From assembly GCF_900141825.1 (NCBI RefSeq), contig NZ_FQYQ01000010.1, positions 1-64,000 of the forward strand: a stretch of 64,000 nt of DNA, read 5' to 3'. The stretch is from Pseudobutyrivibrio xylanivorans DSM 14809 (GTDB taxonomy: Bacteria; Bacillota; Clostridia; Lachnospirales; Lachnospiraceae). This document shows positions 8,383 through 17,500 of the stretch, one piece after another (the first letter of the stretch is position 1; each line of letters opens with the position of its first letter). The notes beneath the pieces were generated by a model, which was given only the letters and a program-made list of their open reading frames with translations, made no database searches and was not told where the DNA came from. The translations under genes were made by a program, and so were the position numbers.

Positions 8383-9611
8383 GCGTACCTCCTAAATACA
8401 AGAGATGCGTTGTGACCACCAAAGCCTAAAGCATTTGAAAGTGCCACGTTGATTTTTTCGTTACGACCAACGTTTGGCACTATATCAAGATCACATGCCT
8501 CATCCTTTTCACGGTAATTGATTGTAGCAGGCACAAATCCATCACGAAGTGCAAGTGTTGTAAAGATTGCCTCTACAGCTCCTGCAGCACCTAAAAGATG
8601 TCCTGTCATAGATTTTGTAGAGCTTACCTTGAGCTTATATGCATGGTCTCCAAATGCCTTTTTTATAGCAAGTGTCTCACCTGCATCATTAAGGCTTGTG
8701 CTTGTTCCATGGGCGTTGATGTAATCAACATCATCCATTTCAAGTCCAGCGTCTTTTACTGCAAGTGCCATACATTTAGCACCACCCTCGCCCTCTGGGT
8801 TTGGTGCAGTAACATGATAAGCATCACAGTTTGAACCATATCCTACAATCTCACCATAAATCTTTGCGCCACGATTTAGAGCATGCTCTAATTCCTCAAG
8901 TACAAGGATACCGGCACCCTCGCCCATAACAAAGCCATGACGCTCCTTATCAAATGGGATTGAAGCGCGATTAGGATCCTCGCTTGTGCAAAGAGCCTTC
9001 ATAGCCTGGAATCCACCGATTCCAAGAGGAATAACTGTACCTTCTGCACCACCGCATACCATAACATCCTCATAACCATCACGAATTCTGTGGAAGGAAT
9101 CTCCAATGGCATTATTTGAGCTGGCACAGGCTGTAACTACTGATGTGCACATACCCTTTAATCCATATGTGATAGCAATCTGACCTGCAGCCATGTTGCT
9201 GATAGACATTGGGATAAAATAAGGTGAAATCTTGTTATAGCCCTTTGTCTCACCCTTTCCATGTTCCTCAGCGATTGTTGAAAGACCGCCGATTCCTGAT
9301 GACATGATACAGCCCATTCTGTCGTGATCTTCCTTTTCCAAATCGAAGGCTGCATCCTCCATAGCTTCCTTGGCAGCTGCACAAGCGTACTGCGTATACA
9401 CATCCATACGTCTTGATTCCTTTGCGCCAAGTATCTCGGCTGCATCAAAATTCTTAACCTCACCTGCCAGCTTTACCTTGAAATCAGTGGTGTCAAAATG
9501 GGTAATCTGACCGATTCCACATTTTCCGTTTTTCACAGCTTCCCATGTTGACTGAACGTCATTTCCAAGTGGATTAACTGTGCCCATTCCAGTAATTACA
9601 ACTCTTCTCAT
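8379..9611 (-). CDS. fabF: 3-oxoacyl-ACP synthase II
   Basis: Elongating condensing enzyme (KAS II) that joins malonyl-ACP to a growing acyl chain. The Cys-His-His triad is visible: [13 protein letters not shown] (Cys), [11 protein letters not shown] (His) and [14 protein letters not shown] (His). The length of 410 residues is typical. It overlaps fabG by one base and fabZ by four. Confidence 0.97.
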   Translation of the reverse strand: MRRVVITGMGTVNPLGNDVQSTWEAVKNGKCGIGQITHFDTTDFKVKLAGEVKNFDAAEILGAKESRRMDVYTQYACAAAKEAMEDAAFDLEKEDHDRMGCIMSSGIGGLSTIAEEHGKGETKGYNKISPYFIPMSISNMAAGQIAITYGLKGMCTSVVTACASSNNAIGDSFHRIRDGYEDVMVCGGAEGTVIPLGIGGFQAMKALCTSEDPNRASIPFDKERHGFVMGEGAGILVLEELEHALNRGAKIYGEIVGYGSNCDAYHVTAPNPEGEGGAKCMALAVKDAGLEMDDVDYINAHGTSTSLNDAGETLAIKKAFGDHAYKLKVSSTKSMTGHLLGAAGAVEAIFTTLALRDGFVPATINYREKDEACDLDIVPNVGRNEKINVALSNALGFGGHNASLVFRRYA

Positions 9612-10336
9612 TACATTCCTCCGGTAACTTCTATAACCTGTCCTGTTACATAGTCAGATCTCTCTGACGCCAAAAATTCAACCACATTAGCCACATCCTC
9701 AGGACTTCCAAAGCGTCCTACAGGAATCTGCTTTAAATAATCCTCCTTCACATTTTCAGGAAGCTTATCTGTCATGGCTGTCTGAATAAATCCAGGGGCA
9801 ACCGCATTTACGGTAATACCTTTACTGCCATATTCTCTTGCCACTGACTTCGTAAATCCGATAATTCCAGCCTTGCTGGCAGCATAATTTGACTGACCAG
9901 CATTTCCATTTACGCCTACAATTGAAGTAATATTGACAATCTTTCCTTTTCTGGCCTTCATCATGTCTTTGATTGCAGCCTTTGTACAAAGGAAGGTGCC
10001 CTTAAGATTAGTATCTACAACAGCATCATAATCCTCCTCACTCATGCGAAGAAGAAGTCCATCCTTAGTGATACCTGCGTTATTTACGAGAACTTCTACA
10101 GGTCCCATAAGGTCCTTTACTTCATCAAACATGTTTTTTACATCAGCTTCATTACTTACATCAGCCTTTATAAACATTGCCTGAACTCCGTATTTTTTGC
10201 ACTCAGATATAGTATCCTGTGCCGCAGATTCATTTCCAGAATAACATATGGCTACGTTAAAACCCTGTCTTGCCAGCTTTTCTGAAATCACTCTGCCGAT
10301 ACCTCTGCTACCACCAGTAACTAAAGCTACACTCAT
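9611..10336 (-). CDS. fabG: 3-oxoacyl-ACP reductase
   Basis: NADPH-dependent short-chain dehydrogenase that reduces 3-oxoacyl-ACP. The TGGSRGIG nucleotide-binding motif, the NNAG motif and the catalytic Ser and YAASKAG (Tyr-x3-Lys) are present, and the length of 241 residues is normal. It overlaps fabD by 4 bp and fabF by one base. Confidence 0.97.
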   Translation of the reverse strand: MSVALVTGGSRGIGRVISEKLARQGFNVAICYSGNESAAQDTISECKKYGVQAMFIKADVSNEADVKNMFDEVKDLMGPVEVLVNNAGITKDGLLLRMSEEDYDAVVDTNLKGTFLCTKAAIKDMMKARKGKIVNITSIVGVNGNAGQSNYAASKAGIIGFTKSVAREYGSKGITVNAVAPGFIQTAMTDKLPENVKEDYLKQIPVGRFGSPEDVANVVEFLASERSDYVTGQVIEVTGGM

Positions 10337-11286
10337 GCCAACTCCTCCAATGTATTTTCAAAATCCTCAACAGTATCTATTGAATAAACCTTCACGTTAT
10401 CAACAGTTTTACTTATAAATTTGCTGATAGCCTTTCCTGGACCAATCTCGATAATTGTGTCTACTCCAGCTTCAGCCATATATTTAATGGAGTCCTCAAG
10501 GTAAACAGATGACTGAACCTGCTTTTCCAAAAGCTTTGGAACCTGCTCATCATCATTTTTTTCCCTGCCAAGGCAGTTGTAAATAACCTTTGAGCTTCCC
10601 TCCTTGAAATCTACTTTTTCAAACTCAGCAGCCAGCTTGTCTCCAGCTGGCTTCATAAGCTTTGTGTGGAAAGGACCACTTACCTTTAGCGGTAAAATTC
10701 TTTTAACACCTGCGTCCTTTAAAAACACACTAGCCTGATCTACTGCTGCTGCATCTCCCGAAATAACAATCTGTCCCGGGCAATTAAAATTAGCTGCCTG
10801 AACAACACGCTCATTACAGAAATAGTTGTTAGCATAATCACAGGCTTCTTTGACTGTCTCTCTATCTGCTCCAAGTACTGCGCACATCTTTACAAGTCTA
10901 TCCCCTGATGCCTCAGCCATAAACTTTCCTCTTTTTGCAATAAGTTCAAGTATGGTAGACTCGTCCAATACTCCTGCTTCGTAGAGAGCTGAATATTCAC
11001 CGAGGCTAAGCCCACAGGTATATTCTGCCTTGATTCCCTTCTTGTGAAGAAGCTTTGTTACTCCGATGGCGAATGCAACCATGGCTGGCTGGGTATATCT
11101 AGTATCTGAAAGCTGCTCCAATGGACCATTGAAGCTTAATTCCGCCACATCCATGTCGGTTACACCCTTAACTGCATTTGTGGCGTTATCTATGGTCTCT
11201 CTGTACTCCTCGTACTTTTCATAAAAATCTAGGCCCATACCTACGCGCTGGGAGCCTTGCCCTGCATACACTATTCCTAATTTCAT
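10333..11286 (-). CDS. fabD: Malonyl-CoA:ACP transacylase
   Basis: Loads malonyl groups onto ACP. The nucleophile motif is GLSLGEYSAL with the reactive serine; the usual GHSxGE histidine is leucine here, a form I know from other clostridial FabD proteins. The oxyanion glutamine is in VYAGQGSQ, and the catalytic histidine in SGPFHTKLM. The start at 11286 lies 11 bp after the fabK stop. Confidence 0.95.
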   Translation of the reverse strand: MKLGIVYAGQGSQRVGMGLDFYEKYEEYRETIDNATNAVKGVTDMDVAELSFNGPLEQLSDTRYTQPAMVAFAIGVTKLLHKKGIKAEYTCGLSLGEYSALYEAGVLDESTILELIAKRGKFMAEASGDRLVKMCAVLGADRETVKEACDYANNYFCNERVVQAANFNCPGQIVISGDAAAVDQASVFLKDAGVKRILPLKVSGPFHTKLMKPAGDKLAAEFEKVDFKEGSSKVIYNCLGREKNDDEQVPKLLEKQVQSSVYLEDSIKYMAEAGVDTIIEIGPGKAISKFISKTVDNVKVYSIDTVEDFENTLEELA

Positions 11287-11296
11287 AAAATCTCCT

Positions 11297-12232
11297 CTAA
11301 ATAGCTATATTTGCTGCACTATGTAGCGTTTTTTTAGCCCCCACATAGATTTCATCTAGTATTTCCACCGCTGGACGGATGGCTGTGAGCTGTCCACAAG
11401 TCTGACCTGCCATAAGTGAGCCATGAACTGTGTCTCCTTCTACTACGGCTTTGCGAAGACTGCCTAGAGTCATACGCTCCAGGTCTTCTCGTCCAGCACC
11501 TTCAGCCTCAAGCTTGAGATACTCGCGAGCCATCTCATTTTTGATGACACGTACTGGCGCGCCCTGACTGCGTCCAGTTACAGTTGTGGAATTATCCTTT
11601 GCCTTTATAAGAGCCTGCTTGTAATTCTCGTGAATAGGGCACTCCTCTGAAACCAAAAGACATGTTCCAATCTGTACACCGCATGCTCCCATAAGAAGGG
11701 CTGCAGCCATCTGCTTTCCGTTTGCGATTCCACCTGCTGCGATAACAGGAACATCCACTGCTGCTACCACCTGAGGAAGCAGGGTCATAGTTGTCATATC
11801 ACCAACGTGTCCACCTGACTCGCCGCCCTCTGCAATGATTGCATCAGCTCCTGCTCTTACCATCATCTTTGCAAGTGCTACAGAAGCCACTACAGGAAAT
11901 ACTTTTGCTCCCATAGACTTCCAGCCTTCCATGTACTTTCCAGGATTTCCAGCACCAGTTGTGATAAACTGGACCTTTTCCTCGATGAGCATTTTTGCAA
12001 TGTTGTCCACATCAGGATTCATCAGCATAAGATTTACACCAAATGGCTTGTTGGTTAATGATTTGCAAATCTTTATCTGCTCACGAAGCTGCTCAGCATT
12101 CATACCACCAGATGCCACCAGACCAAGTGCTCCTGCATTGGAAACTGCTGCTGCAAATTCACCTGTAGCGATGTTAGCCATACCGCCCTGAATAATAGGA
12201 TATTTTGTTCCTGTTAAATCATTTAATTTCAT
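11297..12232 (-). CDS. fabK: Enoyl-ACP reductase II (FMN-dependent FabK)
   Basis: Final reduction step of each elongation cycle. The protein is a TIM-barrel FMN enzyme of the nitronate monooxygenase-like family, with IIQGGMA at the N-terminus, EGGESGGHVG in the middle and VPVIAAGGIANGKQ for phosphate binding. Its 311 residues and position between fabH and fabD mark it as FabK rather than a true nitronate monooxygenase. No FabI is seen in the operon, so this lineage probably relies on the FabK type, known to be triclosan-tolerant. Confidence 0.95.
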   Translation of the reverse strand: MKLNDLTGTKYPIIQGGMANIATGEFAAAVSNAGALGLVASGGMNAEQLREQIKICKSLTNKPFGVNLMLMNPDVDNIAKMLIEEKVQFITTGAGNPGKYMEGWKSMGAKVFPVVASVALAKMMVRAGADAIIAEGGESGGHVGDMTTMTLLPQVVAAVDVPVIAAGGIANGKQMAAALLMGACGVQIGTCLLVSEECPIHENYKQALIKAKDNSTTVTGRSQGAPVRVIKNEMAREYLKLEAEGAGREDLERMTLGSLRKAVVEGDTVHGSLMAGQTCGQLTAIRPAVEILDEIYVGAKKTLHSAANIAI

Positions 12233-12235
12233 AAT

Positions 12236-13165
12236 CTAAATCTCCATAACCACGGCGCCCCAGGTCTTTCCTGCACCGAAGGCACACATTAGCACTTTAT
12301 CGTATTTACGAATTCGTCCATCAGCTATAGCTTCGTCAAGTGCAAGTCCTACACTGGCCGCTGATGTGTTGCCGTATTTCTCTATATTTACAACGAATTT
12401 ATCCATCGGCTGTTTTACTTTTTTGGCGATGGATTCAATGATTCGAAGATTTGCCTGATGTAATACAAAATGGTCAATTTCATCATATGTAAGACCTGCC
12501 TTTTCAACCACCTGCTCAATAACCTTTGGCACTGTGGCAACGGCAAATTTATATGTGCCCTGACCATCCATATGAATAAATCCATCTGGGGATTTGATGT
12601 TGATCATCTCCTCATCCCCGCTTACGCCAATCACTGATGTATAGCTGTTATCTGCAAGCTCCACAACTGCAGCTGCCGCACCATCACCGAATAACACGCA
12701 GGTGCCTCTGTCGGTCATATCCATTTTCTTGGAAAGAACCTCGGCGCCAACTATCAGTCCATATTGAGCATTTCGCGCCATCATCAGTGCTCTTATTGTT
12801 TCAAGTCCAAATATAAATCCGGAGCATCCTGCTCCTATGTCCATGGCAATTATGTCGTTTGAAAGACCAAGTCTGCCCTGAATAATGCATGCGCAGGATG
12901 GTGAAAAATAATCTGCTGAAACGGTACAAACAAGTACCACTCCAATCTTTTCTTTTGGGATACCAGCACGCTCAATCGCCTGTTTTGCAGCCATCTCAGC
13001 TAGCCATGTGTGATTCTCGTCACCTTCCACATGATGTCTTTCAGACATTCCTGTGCGTTGGCTAATCCACTCATCACTGGTATCAACTATCTTCGCCAAA
13101 TCGTTGTTTGTAACTATCTTCTTAGGAGCCTGTGCTCCTGTAGCTATAATTCTTATTCCAGTCAT
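12236..13165 (-). CDS. fabH: 3-oxoacyl-ACP synthase III
   Basis: Starts fatty-acid synthesis by condensing acetyl- or branched acyl-CoA with malonyl-ACP. The triad is visible: Cys in DIGAGCSGFIFGL, His in VLHQANLRI and Asn in KYGNTSAASVG. Length is 309 residues. It begins immediately at the accA stop codon, so it is probably translationally coupled. Confidence 0.96.
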   Translation of the reverse strand: MTGIRIIATGAQAPKKIVTNNDLAKIVDTSDEWISQRTGMSERHHVEGDENHTWLAEMAAKQAIERAGIPKEKIGVVLVCTVSADYFSPSCACIIQGRLGLSNDIIAMDIGAGCSGFIFGLETIRALMMARNAQYGLIVGAEVLSKKMDMTDRGTCVLFGDGAAAAVVELADNSYTSVIGVSGDEEMINIKSPDGFIHMDGQGTYKFAVATVPKVIEQVVEKAGLTYDEIDHFVLHQANLRIIESIAKKVKQPMDKFVVNIEKYGNTSAASVGLALDEAIADGRIRKYDKVLMCAFGAGKTWGAVVMEI

Positions 13166-13966
13166 TTACACATTTTCCATTCTAGCCGAGGTCCCTGTCT
13201 GCAAGAATCCCTCGTCAAAGCTTCTAAATTTTTCAAATCTCTCCTGAGCCAGTTCTTCCCCTGACATTTCATCTAGTTCCTTCAGGGCGCTGGCAATCAC
13301 ATTTGAAACCCTGATATACAAACCTCTCTCAGGAATAATTCCGTCGATAACGCCAAAATCAAACAAGTCCTGAGCAGTAAGCTTCATAGCCTCAGCTGCC
13401 TCATCACGTCTGCTGCTGTCACTCCATAAAATAGATGCAAATCCTTCTGGAGAAAGGACTGAATACACAGCATTTTCCAGCATGTAGACTCTGTTTGCCA
13501 CAGCAAGTCCAAGTGCGCCACCACTGCTACCCTCACCTGTAACAATAGTGATTACAGGAACCTTCAGAGAACTCATTGCTGCAAGATTTCCTGAGATAGC
13601 CTGAGATATTCCATAGGCCTCCGCCTCTAATCCAGGATATGCTCCCGGTGTATCAACAAAGGAGATGATAGGGCGATTAAATTTTTCTGCCTGCTTCATA
13701 AGGCGAAGTGCCTTTCTGTAGCCTTCTGGCCCTGGCATTCCGAAATTGCAGGTTATATTTTCATTTACATCGTTACCCTTTCGGTGTCCGATTACTGTAA
13801 CTGGACGTCCCTGAAAAAGTGCGATACCACCGTAGATGCTGGCATCCTCTTTTCCAAGCATATCTCCCTTTTGCTCAAAGAAATCCGTAAATACGTTATC
13901 CATGTAATCAGTAATTTTCGGGCGGTCCTTTTCACGGGCTGCCAAAACTCTGTCTATTGCTTTCAT
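13166..13966 (-). CDS. accA: Acetyl-CoA carboxylase carboxyltransferase, alpha subunit
   Basis: Half of the carboxyltransferase that moves CO2 from carboxybiotin to acetyl-CoA. It has the crotonase fold with VIGHRKGND, FVDTPGAYPG and GEGSSGGALG motifs. At 266 residues it is shorter than E. coli AccA (319) and lacks most of the N-terminal helical region, as in several Firmicute proteins. It overlaps accD by 4 bp. Confidence 0.95.
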   Translation of the reverse strand: MKAIDRVLAAREKDRPKITDYMDNVFTDFFEQKGDMLGKEDASIYGGIALFQGRPVTVIGHRKGNDVNENITCNFGMPGPEGYRKALRLMKQAEKFNRPIISFVDTPGAYPGLEAEAYGISQAISGNLAAMSSLKVPVITIVTGEGSSGGALGLAVANRVYMLENAVYSVLSPEGFASILWSDSSRRDEAAEAMKLTAQDLFDFGVIDGIIPERGLYIRVSNVIASALKELDEMSGEELAQERFEKFRSFDEGFLQTGTSARMENV

Positions 13967-14742
13967 ACGAGCACCTCCTGATGGAGCATTAAAATCCTTG
14001 TAAGAGTTTGCTTCATATCTTCACGCTTCACCACCTGATCCACGAAACCATGCTCCTCTAAAAACTCGGCTCTCTGGAAGCCCTCTGGAAGAGTCTGGCC
14101 TATGGTCTGCTCGATTACTCGTGGGCCAGCAAAGCCTATAAGTGCTCCCGGCTCTGCAAGTGTGATATCACCAAGAGTAGCGAAGCTTGCGCTGACACCG
14201 CCTGTGGTAGGATGAGTGAGCACTGTGATATACAAGCCACCATTGTTTTTGAACTTCTCAATAACAGCACTGGTCTTTGCCATCTGCATAAGTGAAAGGA
14301 TTCCCTCCTGCATTCTGGCACCGCCGCTTGCTGTAAAAATAATAAGTGGAAGCTTGTGTTCCATTGCATACTCTGCACTTTTACAAACTGTCTCACCAAG
14401 CTCTATTCCCATGGAAGCCATCATGAATTTCTTATTCATCACAGCCAGTACCACAGGATATCCACCTATCTTGCACTTTCCAGCGATTATTCCATCATGA
14501 CATCCACATTCTGCTCGAAGCTCTTCCTTCTTTTCCACATATCCTTCAAAGTCCAAGGGGTTTGTTTCTGGATAATCAAAATGGAATTCTTTGAAGGTAC
14601 CGACATCTGTAATATCTTTTACTCTGTCGAAAATAGTGTATTCAGCAACGGGCTTAATAGCTGGAGACAAAACCTCTTCTGGATTCTCGCGAAGTTCCTT
14701 ATAGCGATTAAATTTTTCTTTTCTCTCATCGACTACATTCAT
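13963..14742 (-). CDS. accD: Acetyl-CoA carboxylase carboxyltransferase, beta subunit, lacking the zinc ribbon
   Basis: Partner of AccA in the carboxyltransferase. The catalytic crotonase core is intact (FTASGGARMQEG, HPTTGGVSASFA, GFAGPRVIEQT). The usual N-terminal four-cysteine zinc ribbon is absent: the protein starts MNVVDERKEKFNRYKEL, and its few cysteines (ECGCHDG, GKC, ETVCKS) are inside the core. Its 259 residues compare with roughly 285-300 in family members. The start codon overlaps the accC stop by 4 bp, so the short N-terminus is not a start-choice error. Confidence 0.94.
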   Translation of the reverse strand: MNVVDERKEKFNRYKELRENPEEVLSPAIKPVAEYTIFDRVKDITDVGTFKEFHFDYPETNPLDFEGYVEKKEELRAECGCHDGIIAGKCKIGGYPVVLAVMNKKFMMASMGIELGETVCKSAEYAMEHKLPLIIFTASGGARMQEGILSLMQMAKTSAVIEKFKNNGGLYITVLTHPTTGGVSASFATLGDITLAEPGALIGFAGPRVIEQTIGQTLPEGFQRAEFLEEHGFVDQVVKREDMKQTLTRILMLHQEVLV

Positions 14743-16112
14743 TCGTCTACCGCCTTATCCCATGCCAAAATCTCATCCATGTGCTCCTCTATGAAGCCCA
14801 CGTTATAATTGCCCTTTACGAAATCTGGATGATGCAAAAGAAGATAATCAAAATCACCGTTTGTGATAATTCCCTCTGTGACAAGCTCTAGCAGTGCACG
14901 GCGCATTCGCCTGATTGCTTCAAGTCTTGTCTGAGCATGAACGATAATCTTTGCCATCATAGAATCGTAAAAAGGGCTTGTCTCGTAGCCGTTGTAGAGA
15001 AGTGTATCTACTCTTACTCCTGGACCACCTGGTATATTTAGGAATGTGATTTTTCCGGTGTTTGCCATAAATCCCTTTGCTGGGTCCTCTGCGTTAATTC
15101 TGCATTCAATGGCATGACCTTTAAGTCTCACATCCTTCTGTTTTAAATTCAAAGGCTCACCAAAAGCTATTCTGATTTGCCACTTAATCAAATCAATTCC
15201 TGTAACTGCTTCTGTTACTCCATGCTCTACCTGAATTCGTGTATTCATCTCAATGAAGTAGTAATGATTCTTTTCATCAAGAACAAATTCAACTGTACCT
15301 GCATTGTTGTAACCAGCAGCCTTTGCTGCTGTGACAGCTGCCTTACCCATAGCCTTACGCAAATCTTCATCTATGAACATGCATGGGCTTTCCTCTATAA
15401 GCTTCTGATTCTTTCTCTGGATTGAGCAATCACGCTCACCAAGATGAATAACATTTCCATACTCATCTGCCAGAATCTGAAACTCAATATGACGTGGATT
15501 CAAAACAAGCTTTTCCACATACATTTCATCATCATTAAAGCATGCTCTTGTTTCTGCCTTTGCTTCCTCATAAAGCTTCTGCAAATCTTCTGGCTTGTAG
15601 ACACGGCGCATTCCTCGGCCTCCGCCACCGGCACTTGCCTTAATAAGTACCGGATAGCCGATTTTCTTTGCAATCTTTTCAAGCTTTTTGTAATCCTCCA
15701 CAGGACCTTCGCTACCTGGAACAACTGGAACTCCTGCCTTCATCATCATTCTTCTGGCAGTGGATTTATTTCCAAGTGCATCCATGGCATCTGCTGATGG
15801 TCCTATGAAAGTGATTCCTGCTGCTTCGCATTTACGAACAAACTCAGAATTTTCTGATAGGAATCCAAAACCAGGGTGAAGGGCATCACATCCAGTAACC
15901 TGGGCTGCAGTGATAATAGCATCCATGTTCAGATAGCTGTCTGCAGCTCTGCCTGAGCCTATACAAATGCTTTTTGTAGCCAGCTTTACGTGAAGAGATT
16001 CCTTATCAGCTGTGGAATAAACAGCCACGCTTTCGATATTCATCTCCATGCAGGCTCTGATTATTCTGATTGCAATTTCCCCGCGATTAGCTACCAAAAT
16101 TCTATTAAACAT
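14739..16112 (-). CDS. accC: Biotin carboxylase subunit of acetyl-CoA carboxylase
   Basis: ATP-grasp enzyme that carboxylates biotin on AccB. It has the N-terminal ILVANRGEIAIRI, the glycine-rich ATP loop KASAGGGGRGMRR, EFQILAD, and the catalytic EMNTRIQVEHGVTE. The length of 457 residues matches the free-standing AccC (about 450), not a pyruvate carboxylase. It overlaps accD by 4 bp. Confidence 0.97.
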   Translation of the reverse strand: MFNRILVANRGEIAIRIIRACMEMNIESVAVYSTADKESLHVKLATKSICIGSGRAADSYLNMDAIITAAQVTGCDALHPGFGFLSENSEFVRKCEAAGITFIGPSADAMDALGNKSTARRMMMKAGVPVVPGSEGPVEDYKKLEKIAKKIGYPVLIKASAGGGGRGMRRVYKPEDLQKLYEEAKAETRACFNDDEMYVEKLVLNPRHIEFQILADEYGNVIHLGERDCSIQRKNQKLIEESPCMFIDEDLRKAMGKAAVTAAKAAGYNNAGTVEFVLDEKNHYYFIEMNTRIQVEHGVTEAVTGIDLIKWQIRIAFGEPLNLKQKDVRLKGHAIECRINAEDPAKGFMANTGKITFLNIPGGPGVRVDTLLYNGYETSPFYDSMMAKIIVHAQTRLEAIRRMRRALLELVTEGIITNGDFDYLLLHHPDFVKGNYNVGFIEEHMDEILAWDKAVDE

Positions 16113-16117
16113 AACTA

Positions 16118-16576
16118 CTAATCTCCTATGAGAAACAGCTGATCCTCAAAACCAACCACATCCTGATTCTTAGCGTAGATGCTTTTAATCACACCATCTC
16201 TTGGAGCAGTGATTTCGCTCATCATCTTCATAGCCTCGATGAGACATAAAACCTGACCTGACTTTACCTTATCTCCCACCTGAACATATGGCTTGTCATC
16301 TGGTGATGGTGCTGAGTAGAACACTCCTACAAGAGGTGCAAGAACAAGTTCGCCATCTGGCTCTTCCTGCTCCTGCTCATCTATGCTGACAGCTGTTTTT
16401 GGAAGTGGCATCTCTACGATGTTACTCTTTGGTGCCACGTCCTGAGACACCATAATAGTCTGTGCCTCAGATGGCTTTTTGAATTTGATTTCTACGCCAT
16501 CCTGTTTAATTTGAAAATATGAGCTGCCGCTTTCATCGAAAGCCTTAAGCAGCTCCTTAATTTCTTTTGTATCCAT
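16118..16576 (-). CDS. accB: Biotin carboxyl carrier protein
   Basis: Carries biotin between AccC and AccA/D. The C-terminal lipoyl-like domain has the biotinylation motif EAMKMMSEI. It is preceded by the BCCP thumb region GVFYSAPSPDDKPYVQVGD and a Pro/Glu-rich linker (~residues 50-75). The N-terminus MDTKEIKELLKAF matches the family. It lies 2 bp after acpP. Confidence 0.97.
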   Translation of the reverse strand: MDTKEIKELLKAFDESGSSYFQIKQDGVEIKFKKPSEAQTIMVSQDVAPKSNIVEMPLPKTAVSIDEQEQEEPDGELVLAPLVGVFYSAPSPDDKPYVQVGDKVKSGQVLCLIEAMKMMSEITAPRDGVIKSIYAKNQDVVGFEDQLFLIGD

Positions 16577-16578
16577 AG

Positions 16579-16818
16579 TTATTTATGTGCCTCAAGATAA
16601 TTTACGATATCTGCAACTGTCTTAATCTCAGCCATAGCATCCTCATCGATTGTGATACCTGTCTTCTCCTCTACTGCAAGTGAAAGCTCTACAGCATCAA
16701 GTGAATCAGCGCCGAGATCCTCGAAAAGATTAGCCTCCATTGTTACCTTCTCTGCTGCGCAGCTAAGAGTATCAATAATAACTTCCTTTACCACATCAAA
16801 CATTGCTACTTCTACCAT
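16579..16818 (-). CDS. acpP: Acyl carrier protein
   Basis: Small acidic four-helix carrier of growing acyl chains, with the phosphopantetheine serine in GADSLDAVEL. Three in-frame ATGs are close together. AAGGAG lies 7 bases before the ATG at 16818, but only 1 base before the upstream one, so the 79-residue form MVEVAMFDVV is chosen. It is the first gene of the operon, directly behind the promoter with paired inverted repeats. Confidence 0.95.
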   Translation of the reverse strand: MVEVAMFDVVKEVIIDTLSCAAEKVTMEANLFEDLGADSLDAVELSLAVEEKTGITIDEDAMAEIKTVADIVNYLEAHK

Positions 16819-16866
16819 AATCATTCTCCTTCTCTGTTGATAATTATTCTCATTGTTTAAAAGTAT

Positions 16867-16888
16867 TTAGTTAAATTTTTTTAACTAA
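16867..16888. promoter_or_regulatory. Operator-like inverted repeat 1 (downstream of promoter)
   Basis: Perfect 22-bp inverted repeat TTAGTTAAA-4-TTTAACTAA. It covers the predicted start of the acpP transcript, directly past the -10 box. This is a likely binding site for the MarR protein at the end of the operon (inference). Confidence 0.6.
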
Positions 16889-16897
16889 CTAACCAAT

Positions 16898-16925
16898 ATA
16901 ATACCCATCTTTTTTACTATGTCAA
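16898..16925 (-). promoter_or_regulatory. Promoter of the fatty-acid operon
   Basis: On the minus strand TTGACA (16920-16925) is separated by 16 bases from TATTAT (16898-16903), a good vegetative promoter. The leader to the acpP start is about 70 bases. Both flanks carry matching inverted repeats. Confidence 0.7.
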
Positions 16926-16929
16926 GGTA

Positions 16930-16951
16930 TTAGTTAAATATTTTTAAGTAT
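16930..16951. promoter_or_regulatory. Operator-like inverted repeat 2 (upstream of promoter)
   Basis: Imperfect 22-bp copy of the first site, TTAGTTAAA-4-TTTAAGTAT, ending 4 bases upstream of the -35 box. The two site centres are 63 bp apart, six helical turns, which would suit cooperative binding or looping. Confidence 0.55.
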
Positions 16952-17030
16952 TTACTCAGCTGTTGTATTATTCCCTAATGAGTTTTATAATTAGTTGCAT
17001 ACAATTAATACATACGGAGGAGGATAAAAA

Positions 17031-17423
17031 ATGCAAGAAGTATTAGAATTTCTCAAGACTTGTGGTACATATTATTTAGCTACAGTAGATGGCGACCAGC
17101 CAAGAGTTCGTCCTTTCGGAACAATTCATATTTTCGAGGATAAGCTTTATATCCAGACAGGAAAATCAAAGGATGTTTCAAAGCAGATTCAGAAGAATCC
17201 TAAGGTTGAGCTTTGTGGATTCGCTCAGGGTAAATGGGTTCGCGTAGCTGGTGAGCTTGTTCGCGACGACCGCATTGAAGCAAAAAAGAGCATGCTTGAC
17301 GCATACCCTTCACTTCAAAATATGTATTCTGCAGAAGATGACAACACAGAGGTACTCTACTTCAAAAATGCAACTGCTACATTCTCATCTTTCACAGAAG
17401 CACCAAAGACTATCAATTTCTAA
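17031..17423 (+). CDS. Pyridoxamine 5'-phosphate oxidase-like flavin-binding protein
   Basis: Split-barrel FMN-binding family protein of 130 residues with GTYYLATVDGDQPRVRPFGTIHIF and YIQTGKSKDVSKQIQKNP, typical of the small PNPOx-like group. These proteins often bind FMN, F420 or heme, and most have no known substrate. The ribosome site GGAGGAGG is strong and a terminator follows, so it is monocistronic. It is divergent from the fatty-acid operon. Confidence 0.9.
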   Translation: MQEVLEFLKTCGTYYLATVDGDQPRVRPFGTIHIFEDKLYIQTGKSKDVSKQIQKNPKVELCGFAQGKWVRVAGELVRDDRIEAKKSMLDAYPSLQNMYSAEDDNTEVLYFKNATATFSSFTEAPKTINF

Positions 17424-17426
17424 ATA

Positions 17427-17470
17427 AAAAAGTATCTGTTATGCTCATCGAAGCTACAGATACTTTTTTT
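17427..17470 (+). terminator. Rho-independent terminator
   Basis: AAAAGTATCTGT (17427-17438) pairs with ACAGATACTTTT (17456-17467), followed by a T-run. It ends the PNPOx-like gene. Confidence 0.88.
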
Positions 17471-17500
17471 AATCTCTATTATTCTTTCTGCTAATAATCT

